DNA of 64,000 nt, taken from Gammaproteobacteria bacterium (GTDB lineage: Bacteria; Pseudomonadota; Gammaproteobacteria; Pseudomonadales; Azotimanducaceae). Below the pieces are notes generated by a model. It ran no database searches, had not been told where the DNA came from, and worked only from the letters and a program-made list of their open reading frames with translations. Below, piece by piece: positions 38,363 to 45,904 of the stretch. Where the stretch lies: positions 1 to 64,000 of the forward strand of contig JABIZD010000189.1 of assembly GCA_018666555.1 (NCBI GenBank), in the 5' to 3' direction. How positions within the stretch are numbered: position 1 is the first letter of the stretch; each line of letters begins with the position of its first letter. The position numbers and the translations under genes are program-made.

Positions 38363-39772
38363 ATGAAAGATCTTGTTTTAAAAAAATTGCAAACAGCGAT
38401 GAGCAGACAGATCGAAGGTGATTTGCCATTCGCTGAACAGGCTTATCTGGAATTACTGCAGGAGAACCCTGATTTAGCCGATGCCAATCATTTGCTAGGT
38501 CTGATCAGGGCTGCACAGGCGCGGGAACCGGAAGCCATTGAATTAATTGAAAAGGCCATTAGTCTGAATCCGTTGATCGCAGCCTACCATCACAATATTG
38601 CTGGCATATACAGGAGAGTTGGCCAGTTCGGTCGTGCCGAGCAAGGCTTTCGACGCGCCATTGAGCTTAAGCCTGATTATGGTGAAGCTTACCAGGGTTT
38701 ATTTGAGGTGGTAGCCTGTGATCCTGAAGATCCGGTTTTGGAAAAGCTTGAAGAGCAACTGGCCAATAGCGACTTAAACCAAGCAACCCGATCCTATTTG
38801 TACTTTGCTGCGGGTAAGGTCTGTGATGATGCAGGGCAATTCAAGCAGGCCTTCAGTTACTATCTCAAGGCAAATAAACTAGCCGGCAAATCCTATGACC
38901 GAGGCCAGAGCACGGCTTTGTTTAAGGATATTGTTTTCCAGTATAGTCACGAGCACATGGCAGAGAGTGTTGGTGCAGGCCATCTTTCAGATCAACCGAT
39001 CTTTGTTGTTGGTATGCCTAGATCGGGTACCAGCCTGGTTGAGCAAATACTGGCCAGTCACTCCTCGGTTTATGGGGCGGGAGAGATTCATGACCTGGCA
39101 TCAGTGATTGCCTCAGTGACTAACCAGAGTCCGGGAAAACAGTCGTTTCCATTCTGCTTGAACGGCCTGGACCCGGCAAGTTTTAAGGTGGTGGGCAAGG
39201 CTTATCTGCAACGTTTGGTAAAGCATTGTAAGGAAGGGGAATTTACCAGGATTGTTGATAAACATCCGCTAAATTTCCAATATCTGGGCTTCATCAAACA
39301 GATTCTGCCGAACGCGAAAATATTGCATATTACTCGTGATCCCATGGATACCTGCCTGAGTTGTTTTTTTCAGAACTTTAACAAGGGCCAGGAATACAGT
39401 TTTGAGCTTGGCAACCTAGGCTATTTTTATAATAATTATCGGCGTTTGATGTCGCACTGGTCGAGCCTGATACCGGACTCAATTCGTGAAATCAATTATG
39501 AGCGGTTATTGGCAGATCCGGAAAAGGAAATAAGGCAACTGCTACAGTTTTGCGGCCTTGCATATGAGCCTGACTGTATGGACTTCCACCAGACTCAGCG
39601 GACCGTCAAGACAGCCAGTTTTCATCAGGTCAGGCAACCCCTGTATCAGAGTTCAAGAAATCGATGGCTAAATTACAGGCAACAATTGCAACCGTTGGCT
39701 CATGCCCTGGGCGTAGAAACAGCAGAGCCTGTAAAAGTTTTTGCATATAATCCGCTGTCTAAACATCAATGA
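38363..39772 (+). CDS. TPR-domain sulfotransferase
   Basis: The 469-residue protein has about four tetratricopeptide repeats at residues 10-190 (AYLELLQENPDLADANHLLG, then AEQGFRRAIELKPDYGEAY). A Sulfotransferase_3-type domain follows, with the PAPS 5'-phosphate loop GMPRSGTSLVEQ at 217-228 and the 3'-phosphate region HITRDPMDTCLSCFFQ. It probably sulfates a protein, glycan or peptide; TPR-linked members of the family act on tyrosine or carbohydrate acceptors, but the substrate is not shown here. It appears monocistronic. Confidence 0.87.
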   Translation: MKDLVLKKLQTAMSRQIEGDLPFAEQAYLELLQENPDLADANHLLGLIRAAQAREPEAIELIEKAISLNPLIAAYHHNIAGIYRRVGQFGRAEQGFRRAIELKPDYGEAYQGLFEVVACDPEDPVLEKLEEQLANSDLNQATRSYLYFAAGKVCDDAGQFKQAFSYYLKANKLAGKSYDRGQSTALFKDIVFQYSHEHMAESVGAGHLSDQPIFVVGMPRSGTSLVEQILASHSSVYGAGEIHDLASVIASVTNQSPGKQSFPFCLNGLDPASFKVVGKAYLQRLVKHCKEGEFTRIVDKHPLNFQYLGFIKQILPNAKILHITRDPMDTCLSCFFQNFNKGQEYSFELGNLGYFYNNYRRLMSHWSSLIPDSIREINYERLLADPEKEIRQLLQFCGLAYEPDCMDFHQTQRTVKTASFHQVRQPLYQSSRNRWLNYRQQLQPLAHALGVETAEPVKVFAYNPLSKHQ

Positions 39773-39950
39773 CCCTGTCATGGTTAGCTCGAGCTTTATC
39801 GTTAGTAAATCCATAGCGAGGAAATCATTGGGATAGAATCATAGTTATGAATTTATGATGTGTTTTGCTACTCAGAGAGATAGGTTTAGAATTCAAGTTG
39901 TGGTACTGGTTTGAAGCAGGTCACGGTCACAATGCGGCGACTACATTATC

Positions 39951-39986
39951 TAGTTGCTTCTAATAGTTGCTTCTAATAGCTGCTTT
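39951..39986. repeat. 13-bp direct repeat upstream of the nitrile hydratase operon
   Basis: TAGTTGCTTCTAA occurs at 39951-39963 and 39964-39976, with a partial third copy (TAGCTGCTTT) at 39977. It ends 30 bases before the first gene of the nitrile hydratase operon and might be a regulator-binding array. Confidence 0.7.
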
Positions 39987-40015
39987 GGGTTGAGCCTGGA
40001 ATACATGGAAGGGTA

Positions 40016-40483
40016 ATGAATCAAGAATTAAGGGATATAACTGCTGTTAGTTGGGCTGAGTTGGTAAAGGATGCGCCCGAGCTAGCAGCATTTGGTGAAC
40101 GCAGATTGGATGGCAAAGTGTCTTATCTGGCGACCGTAAGAGAAGATCAACGTCCACGGTTACACCCAGTCACGCCTATTATTGGTCGGGGCCATTGCTT
40201 CTTGTTTGTAGAACCCATTACACCGAAGGCCCGGGACCTGCAGGTAAATGGGTTTTTTAGTCTGCATTGTGGCATGAACGATAGTTCGGGGAGCAGTGGG
40301 GAATTTCTCGTCAGCGGTCGAGTTCAACTGGTTGACGATAAGGAAATGAGAGTGCTGGCAGAATCAGTGTCCAGCTATCGACCAGCCAGCAGGGCGGTAC
40401 TTTTTGAATTATTGTTGAACGAGGCGAGTGCTACCGAATATCGGGGTGGTAGAGCGAGTCGTAAAAAATGGCGGGCACAATGA
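40016..40483 (+). CDS. Pyridoxamine 5'-phosphate oxidase-family protein
   Basis: The 155-residue protein has the split-barrel flavin-binding pattern: VSYLATVREDQRPRLHPVTP near residue 37 and FLFVEPITPKARDL, typical of PNPOx-like small flavoproteins. It lies at the head of the nitrile hydratase operon with a four-base overlap (ATGA) into nthB. Whether it acts on cofactor F420, FMN or heme is unknown, and a link to nitrile metabolism is inference from position. Confidence 0.75.
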   Translation: MNQELRDITAVSWAELVKDAPELAAFGERRLDGKVSYLATVREDQRPRLHPVTPIIGRGHCFLFVEPITPKARDLQVNGFFSLHCGMNDSSGSSGEFLVSGRVQLVDDKEMRVLAESVSSYRPASRAVLFELLLNEASATEYRGGRASRKKWRAQ

Positions 40484-41169
40484 AAACCATTGGACCCAAA
40501 GTGCATGACCTGGGTGGGCAGCCAGGCTATGGCGCTGTGCAGCGAGAACCCAACAGTGAGGTCTTCCCTGAGCGTTGGCAGGCCAGTGTTTTTGCTATGG
40601 CTGGATTGGGTATGGTGACAGCAGCATGGAACAATACAGATCGATTTAGACATGCCGTAGAGCGGATCGACCCAGTGGCTTATTTGACCCATGGTTATTA
40701 CGGTCGATGGTTGGGTGGTATCGAAACCTTGCTTATCGAGGCCGGCGTGATAGACCAGCAGGTACTTGACGATCGAAGCAGAGACTTGGGCGGGATGCAG
40801 GCTGGATCAGTGGCGGCACGGCCAAAATCAAGGGCCGACCCGATGGCAGCGGTGTCTGGGGCTGCATCGAAAAGGACTGCTGAGAAACCACCAAAGTTCA
40901 GTTTGCAGCAACCTGTCGTTGCTATTGCCAGTAATGGTCTTGGCCATACTCGGCTACCAGGCTATGTGTGGGGAAAAAAAGGAGTTATTACAGCTGTCCA
41001 TGGGCACTGGGTGTTTCCTGATACCAATGCCCATGGCCTAGGTGAATGTCCCCAGGCGCTATACACCGTGTGTTTTAACAGTGAGGATTTGTTTCCCGAC
41101 GGAGAGGAACAGACTTTGATAAATCTTGACCTGTTTGAACCCTATCTTCTGGGAGTCAACAATGAGTGA
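40480..41169 (+). CDS. nthB: Nitrile hydratase beta subunit
   Basis: The protein has 229 residues from ATG 40480, which overlaps the previous stop; ATG 40468 is possible. The N-terminal HDLGGQPGYGAV and EVFPERWQASVFAMAG are the beta-subunit signatures, and the C-terminal barrel has RLPGYVWGKKGVI and HGHWVFPDTNAHG. The beta subunit supplies Arg residues to the metal site formed with alpha. The beta-before-alpha order is usual for cobalt-type enzymes. A linker of low complexity sits in the middle (about residues 108-140). Confidence 0.93.
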   Translation: MKTIGPKVHDLGGQPGYGAVQREPNSEVFPERWQASVFAMAGLGMVTAAWNNTDRFRHAVERIDPVAYLTHGYYGRWLGGIETLLIEAGVIDQQVLDDRSRDLGGMQAGSVAARPKSRADPMAAVSGAASKRTAEKPPKFSLQQPVVAIASNGLGHTRLPGYVWGKKGVITAVHGHWVFPDTNAHGLGECPQALYTVCFNSEDLFPDGEEQTLINLDLFEPYLLGVNNE

Positions 41170-41734
41170 ACCTTCACCACAGAGTATTCGCGCGGAAGCT
41201 TTAGAAGCTCTATTGATAGAAAAAGGGTTTTTAAAGGCTGAGGATGTTGATCAGGTGATTCTGCGATATGGCGAACGAGTTGGTCCGCTTAACGGGGCCC
41301 AGGTTATTGCCAGGGCATGGGTGGATGATCAGTTTCGTGAGGACCTGTTAAACGATGCCAGTGCAGCTATCGCTGTTTACCAATTTGAAGGCGGTCAGGT
41401 TGAAAAGCTGGTCGTCGTCGAAAACACGGCAACGGTTCATAATGTTGTGGTTTGTACCCTGTGTTCGTGCTATCCGTGGGCATTGCTGGGCCTTCCGCCA
41501 AAGTGGTACAAGGATCCTGAGTATCGATCCCGAGTAGTCAAGGAGCCTCGCAAGGTCATCAGTGAAATGGGCTTCGATGTAGCAGCAGGTAAATCCGTCA
41601 AAGTATGGGATTCGAGTGCGGAAATAAGGTATCTGGTATTACCTCAGCCACCGGAAAACCTGCAGTCGTATAATGAAAATGACCTGACTGGCCTGGTCAG
41701 TCGAGATGGTATGATCGGTGTGGCAGAGCGATGA
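41162..41734 (+). CDS. nthA: Nitrile hydratase alpha subunit (cobalt type)
   Basis: The alpha subunit carries the metal that hydrates nitriles to amides. From ATG 41162 (GGGAG upstream) it has 190 residues. The metal claw VCTLCSC is at 97-103: Cys98, Cys101, Ser102 and Cys103. Thr99 in place of the Ser of iron-type enzymes marks it as the cobalt type; Cys101 and Cys103 would be oxidised after translation. It overlaps nthB by eight bases and the activator gene by four. Confidence 0.95.
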   Translation: MSEPSPQSIRAEALEALLIEKGFLKAEDVDQVILRYGERVGPLNGAQVIARAWVDDQFREDLLNDASAAIAVYQFEGGQVEKLVVVENTATVHNVVVCTLCSCYPWALLGLPPKWYKDPEYRSRVVKEPRKVISEMGFDVAAGKSVKVWDSSAEIRYLVLPQPPENLQSYNENDLTGLVSRDGMIGVAER

Positions 41735-42060
41735 CAGATCAATATCCATTAGAGCATGAACTGGCGCCACCGCAGGCTAACGGTGAATTGGTTTTCGATG
41801 ATCCATGGCAGATGCGAGTATTTGGCCTGGCTAGAACGCTGTGTGAGCAAGAATGTTACTCCTGGGGCGAATTTCGCGGTGAACTCATTGCTGCTATTAA
41901 ATGCTGGGACAGGGACCTAGACCAGCAGCCCTGGTGTTATTTTGATCATTTCCTGGAGGCATTACTACGGGTGTTAAATAAAAAGCACATGATAAGCCAG
42001 GACGAATTAACTAATCGGTTGCAGCAATACCTCAATCGCCCGCACGGTCATGATCATTAG
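41731..42060 (+). CDS. Nitrile hydratase accessory/activator protein (cobalt type)
   Basis: The 109-residue protein resembles the P14K/NhhG activators, homologous to the N-terminal part of the beta subunit: DPWQMRVFGLARTLCE then YSWGEFRGELIAAIKCW. These form a complex with alpha and swap cobalt-loaded, oxidised alpha into the enzyme. The C-terminal HGHDH could bind metal. Its last 29 bases overlap the end of the convergent DUF885-like gene. Confidence 0.88.
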   Translation: MTDQYPLEHELAPPQANGELVFDDPWQMRVFGLARTLCEQECYSWGEFRGELIAAIKCWDRDLDQQPWCYFDHFLEALLRVLNKKHMISQDELTNRLQQYLNRPHGHDH

Positions 42061-43288
42061 TCCAGAGAGTCATCTTTTCGCGAATCAATGGCAGCGGTAG
42101 GCTGATGACCTGGTTTAACCGGTCGAGATAATTAACTAGTCTAAAGCTTGAGCCGAGACGCAATGCCGTCGTCTGTTGTATTTGAATTAATTCCCTGGCT
42201 ATGGCTGCCGATATGAAAGCCTGGCCCGGTTGCCGGGTGAGTTGCTCTAGCTCGAATTGCAGGCGCGCCCTTGAGGCGATGGCGCGACTGCTTAACGTGT
42301 CCAGCACTGTTGCCTGCTCAACCCCGATTACATGTAATTCAAGATCTGCCAGCGCCAGGGCAAGTAGGGATATAAGCCATTCCTGCTGGCTGATCACGGC
42401 ATGGTGTTGCTGGTAGACTGGCTCTGACCCGCTCAGTCTAAGCAGGTATTGGGCATAGGCCTCGGAAAATGCACTGCATTGCGTAAGACGATAAACGGGA
42501 TTTGTTTTAACGAGATGGTTAAAGTAGTGCTGCCCGGGTACACCATAGAATAAAGCGGCCGCTTCGAGTTCGACAAAATGGAGCAAGGGTTGTTCGGTCA
42601 GGTTTATCTGAAACGCCTGGGTGTCGCGTCGATATCGAAATAAAGGCAGGTAGGATTCATTTGAATTTAGCTCCTCTATAATCAGTTCGTCGAGGTCGTG
42701 AAATGACAGTTGTAGCACGTTAAGTTCTATATATTGGATTAAACTGTCCTGTAACATTGACATGACCAGGTGCTTGGCCGTTCGGTTTGCCGGGATACCC
42801 TCCAGGACGGTTTTTTTAGTCTCCCGTCTTACACTCTCAGGTTGCGTGGTTCTTGTCGCTATTAGGTCAGCCAACTCGAATTCAAGCCAATCATATAGCT
42901 GCTCTGGATGCTGATTTTCTATGGCACATTGTGCTTTGGCCTTATCGAGTACTGAGCCCATAGGCTGGGGTTGTTGATCAAGCCAGTTGAGAAGGGCTAA
43001 TTGGTCTTTCTGGCGACTGGAAAGCATAGCGGGTCGTATCGCCTGGTCAATCTTTTCCAGTTGCTGATTGAGCATCTGTAAGCGGTTTGGATGGGTTCGG
43101 ATCTCATCAACTGCCTGCTTGACCAGTTTATCGAAGATGAGCTGTTCCATTTTAACGATGACATTTTGGTGGGTCGGCGAAGCAATTATTGTCTGCCGGT
43201 TGCTGGTGGCAGAATGGGCTGGATCGTTGCAGCAGATAAACAGCAGTACAAACCCTGTCAGGCGCTGGCCAAGCTGGTTAGTCAGCAA
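42032..43288 (-). CDS. DUF885-family homologue with altered metal site
   Basis: The 418-residue protein has a probable signal peptide (LTGFVLLFICC then cleavage near AHSA). Similarity to DUF885 is in the C-terminal half: EAAALFYGVPGQHY at 242-255 aligns with the family HExxPGHH motif, CSAFSEAYAQYL with the later Glu-bearing helix, and LEQLTRQPGQAFISAAIA with the PGQALSYKIG segment. The family motif HE..PGHHLQ is replaced: Phe247 for His, Tyr248 for Glu and Gln253 for the first His of HH, with only His254 left. It is probably not an active metalloenzyme of the usual kind. The gene is tightly packed with the cyclodeaminase gene (11-base overlap). Confidence 0.65.
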   Translation of the reverse strand: MLTNQLGQRLTGFVLLFICCNDPAHSATSNRQTIIASPTHQNVIVKMEQLIFDKLVKQAVDEIRTHPNRLQMLNQQLEKIDQAIRPAMLSSRQKDQLALLNWLDQQPQPMGSVLDKAKAQCAIENQHPEQLYDWLEFELADLIATRTTQPESVRRETKKTVLEGIPANRTAKHLVMSMLQDSLIQYIELNVLQLSFHDLDELIIEELNSNESYLPLFRYRRDTQAFQINLTEQPLLHFVELEAAALFYGVPGQHYFNHLVKTNPVYRLTQCSAFSEAYAQYLLRLSGSEPVYQQHHAVISQQEWLISLLALALADLELHVIGVEQATVLDTLSSRAIASRARLQFELEQLTRQPGQAFISAAIARELIQIQQTTALRLGSSFRLVNYLDRLNQVISLPLPLIREKMTLWTNDHDRAGD

Positions 43289-43880
43289 TGCGTTGGACCA
43301 GGGAGTCTATTAGTCTGGATAGGCTGGCTTTCAAATGCACCCTATTTTCGAGTCGGCGTTCGATATTGCTTTTGACGGCCTTGTCATGGATAGCTTTCAA
43401 GTTAACCAGGACGTTGATTCTAGCCGAGGTGAGGGTGGCATTGATAATAGCCCCTGCCATGGCAGTGTCTGAGTGAAGGTTAGGGTTTGAAAGCGGCTCA
43501 ATAGTTATCAGCAATTCAGCAGTTTTTGCTGCCAGTTCATAGGTTTCCAAAGGAATAAGAGCAGCGTTGGTAATTGCTTTCTGCAGATTATCAGTCCTCA
43601 AAGGATCAGCTTTATCAACCCGGTAACAGAGCATTAGTTTCTTAAAAGCGGCACTGTCGGCTTCTGCCAGCTGCAGAAAATCATTGCGTGTCTGGTCCAG
43701 ATCATGCAGTAACGCCTCGTTTCCCCCAGGGTCCTTGCTGAACTGGCAGACCATGCAAATCAGGGCAGTCGCCTGCGCCCCCAGAACAGCTGCGACATTG
43801 CCGCCCCCTGGTGTGGAAGTCTTTGCTGCTACTGCGTTTAACCAGGGTTTAAGGCTGGTTACATCTGCAGAAGGCGCCAT
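43278..43880 (-). CDS. Cyclodeaminase/cyclohydrolase-family protein (FchA-like)
   Basis: The 200-residue all-helical protein matches the formiminotransferase-cyclodeaminase C-terminal family: STPGGGNVAAVLGAQATAL near residue 22 and SNPNLHSDTAMAGAI near 131. Members act as formimino-THF cyclodeaminase (histidine degradation) or as methenyl-THF cyclohydrolase (FchA of clostridia and methylotrophs). The preceding gene encodes a methylene-THF dehydrogenase without its own cyclohydrolase residue, so the cyclohydrolase role is the better guess. The ATG overlaps that gene's stop by one base. Confidence 0.82.
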   Translation of the reverse strand: MAPSADVTSLKPWLNAVAAKTSTPGGGNVAAVLGAQATALICMVCQFSKDPGGNEALLHDLDQTRNDFLQLAEADSAAFKKLMLCYRVDKADPLRTDNLQKAITNAALIPLETYELAAKTAELLITIEPLSNPNLHSDTAMAGAIINATLTSARINVLVNLKAIHDKAVKSNIERRLENRVHLKASLSRLIDSLVQRIAD

Positions 43881-44809
43881 TAGTGTTGGCCCCGGTGAAA
43901 ATGGCTAAACAGCCTTACCGTATTGCGCATACACATGGCGACGGTGAGGGGGCCGATTCTAGGAATATAAATGCCCTCGTGGGAAGACATGTCCACACTG
44001 AAGTTTGCAATACTTGAAAAATTGATACAGACAGCAGTGGTCTTTATTTCCCGAGCACTGATTTTCCTGAAAGACTCACTGGGAACACCGGTGATAACAA
44101 TATCAGAACAGGCCAGTGCCTGTTGCCGATCAATCGTTAGCTCGCGAGGCTCTGCATCAATAAACTCCATGGGCCCGTGTTCATCAAATGACAGGACCCT
44201 GGCACCATCGTTGGACAGCATGACGGCGAGCGGCCGTCCGATGACCTCGCTACGATTGAAGATAGTCACAGTCTCGCCTGTCATCGATCGTTGTGGCAGC
44301 GGTTGTTCAGAAGTCGAAGGAGATTGAAGCTTTAATTCTGCTAGTAGCTTGACGATCGCCAGTGGAGTGCACGGTAATACGGCTTTTTTGGTAGGTGCGC
44401 CTGGGCCTGAAAAGCGGTCATTATGATATAGTTTTTGAGTCCAGAACTGGCTGCCAGCTTCGATGTCCTTCCGATAGTCTACTAGATTGCGGAGATAATC
44501 GTCCTGCTGATTGGCAAAGATTGGGAAATAAGTAAAGATGCCATGAATGTTGGGATTGTCATTGGCGGTCTCAATGGCAGCTTCCACATCCAGTCGATTG
44601 ACCTTGATCAGATCATAGGTCATGCCGACTTCCTGGAATTTAGCCATGGTGCGTCTAGCATAGGCTAATGAGGGCTTATCGTCACCAGCAATTATTCCGG
44701 CTACATGGGGAACCCGTGGTAGCCCCTGCAAGTTGCTGGCGACCTCGCTGACAAATTGCTGCGCTAATATAAACGGGTCAAAGTGTTTGATAACAGGCTT
44801 CAAGGTCAT
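43880..44809 (-). CDS. MTD1-like NAD-dependent methylene-THF dehydrogenase
   Basis: The 309-residue protein belongs to the FolD superfamily but looks like the monofunctional yeast cytosolic enzyme MTD1. Shared traits I recognise are GIFTYFPIFANQQDDYL (MTD1 has a YFPVFGN run) rather than LVQLPLP, LPCTPLAIVKLL, INRSEVIGRPLAV-like NRSEVIGRPLAV, VITGVPSE and CINFSSIANFS. Residue 54, Lys in FolD and needed for the cyclohydrolase, is Thr (ARRTMAKF); MTD1 also has Thr. The expected reaction is methylene-THF plus NAD+ to methenyl-THF. It sits between a SIS-domain gene and an FchA-like gene, with gaps of two bases or overlaps. Confidence 0.85.
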   Translation of the reverse strand: MTLKPVIKHFDPFILAQQFVSEVASNLQGLPRVPHVAGIIAGDDKPSLAYARRTMAKFQEVGMTYDLIKVNRLDVEAAIETANDNPNIHGIFTYFPIFANQQDDYLRNLVDYRKDIEAGSQFWTQKLYHNDRFSGPGAPTKKAVLPCTPLAIVKLLAELKLQSPSTSEQPLPQRSMTGETVTIFNRSEVIGRPLAVMLSNDGARVLSFDEHGPMEFIDAEPRELTIDRQQALACSDIVITGVPSESFRKISAREIKTTAVCINFSSIANFSVDMSSHEGIYIPRIGPLTVAMCMRNTVRLFSHFHRGQH

Positions 44810-44811
44810 AC

Positions 44812-45420
44812 CTAGTCTGACTGGCGATTGTACTTTTGGCGGCTTATGGTACCTAGATAGCCTTTGTGATGGCGCTTTCCATAATCTTCGCGTCTGAATT
44901 CCTTTAGTTCCATTAGGGTCAGGGCGATTGCATCACTGATGGCAAGCATTACCGCAATGGTGGCGCTAGGGGTCAACCCTAAAGGGCAGGGTTCTTCGAT
45001 ATCCGGACCCATATCAAGAACCAGTTGACTTAGATTTCGTAATGGTGACTCTGCATGAGAGGTTAAACCGATAATTTCGGTGACGCCTAGTTGCCTGGCC
45101 ATTTCCAGCATTTCGATGACTTCATTCGACTTGCCACTAGTTGAAAAAGCAACGATACAATCGTTTTCAGCGAGCATTCCCAGGTCACCATGGCCCGCTT
45201 CGGCGGGATGGATATAAATTGCCGGTGTTCCCGTGGATGCCAGCGTTGCGGCGAATTTGCGCGCAATAAACCCGGCTTTACCAATACCCGTCGCGACGAC
45301 CTTGCCAGCGCAGGCATTGAGTAGTTGTACCGCTTTTTCAAATTGATCGGTGACCTGAATCCTGGAGATAGCCGCGGCTTCACTGTTGATGACCCTGGTC
45401 AGTTTTTGCTTTATGTCCAA
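44812..45420 (-). CDS. SIS-domain isomerase (KdsD/GutQ-like, without CBS domains)
   Basis: The 202-residue protein is only the SIS domain: GIGKAGFIARKFAATLASTG near residue 45, IHPAEAGHGDLGM and FSTSGKSNEVIEML. These match arabinose-5-phosphate isomerases (KdsD), which make the Kdo precursor, but the two CBS domains of E. coli KdsD are missing, as in single-domain isomerases reported from some bacteria. The usual Kdo gene neighbours (kdsC, lptC) are absent. The true substrate is open; it may be another sugar phosphate. Confidence 0.78.
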   Translation of the reverse strand: MDIKQKLTRVINSEAAAISRIQVTDQFEKAVQLLNACAGKVVATGIGKAGFIARKFAATLASTGTPAIYIHPAEAGHGDLGMLAENDCIVAFSTSGKSNEVIEMLEMARQLGVTEIIGLTSHAESPLRNLSQLVLDMGPDIEEPCPLGLTPSATIAVMLAISDAIALTLMELKEFRREDYGKRHHKGYLGTISRQKYNRQSD

Positions 45421-45451
45421 ATACTTCTCTCCCAGAAACGAAATAGGTTGA

Positions 45452-45904
45452 TTATAACGGACTCAATGCAACCCTGCTCATCAGTTTCTGTGTTTGTTTA
45501 GCTATATGAGGGTGATAGCTCAGCAGGGCGGTAACCTGATGCATGGGTATCCAGCGACATCTCAACAAATAGTCTGCATCATTAACTTCATTAGCCTGCA
45601 GTGTTTTTAACTCGGCGGTGAACCAGTGGCATTGGCAGTCGAAAATCTTGCTGTTCCAGCGAAATTTGTACTGTGAGATCAATTGATTCGACAGATTATG
45701 AACCTGATAGCCAGTTTCCTCCTCGGTTTCGCGGATTGCGGCTTGTTCAGGGCTTTCAAGGGCCTCGATTTTACCCCCGGGTAGAGACCACATGCGCTTT
45801 TTAGTAGCCGGATCTTCGAGTTCGATCATCAGGAGTTGCTGGTCATGCAGGCAGACGATGCTAGTCCTTGTCCGTGCTATCGCTTGGTTGAATTCAGCTG
45901 GCAT
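45452..45904 (-). CDS. Nudix hydrolase
   Basis: The 150-residue protein has one Nudix domain with box [20 protein letters not shown] near residue 44, keeping the Gly, Arg-Glu and Glu-Glu of the consensus. Family enzymes hydrolyse nucleoside diphosphate derivatives; its substrate is unknown. It overlaps the transporter ATPase gene upstream by 11 bases. Confidence 0.85.
   Translation of the reverse strand: MPAEFNQAIARTRTSIVCLHDQQLLMIELEDPATKKRMWSLPGGKIEALESPEQAAIRETEEETGYQVHNLSNQLISQYKFRWNSKIFDCQCHWFTAELKTLQANEVNDADYLLRCRWIPMHQVTALLSYHPHIAKQTQKLMSRVALSPL

Noticed and set aside
43880-44809. Ordinary bifunctional FolD
   Set aside because: The LVQLPLP and PVPGGVGPMT runs of FolD are replaced and the cyclohydrolase Lys is Thr; yeast MTD1 fits better.
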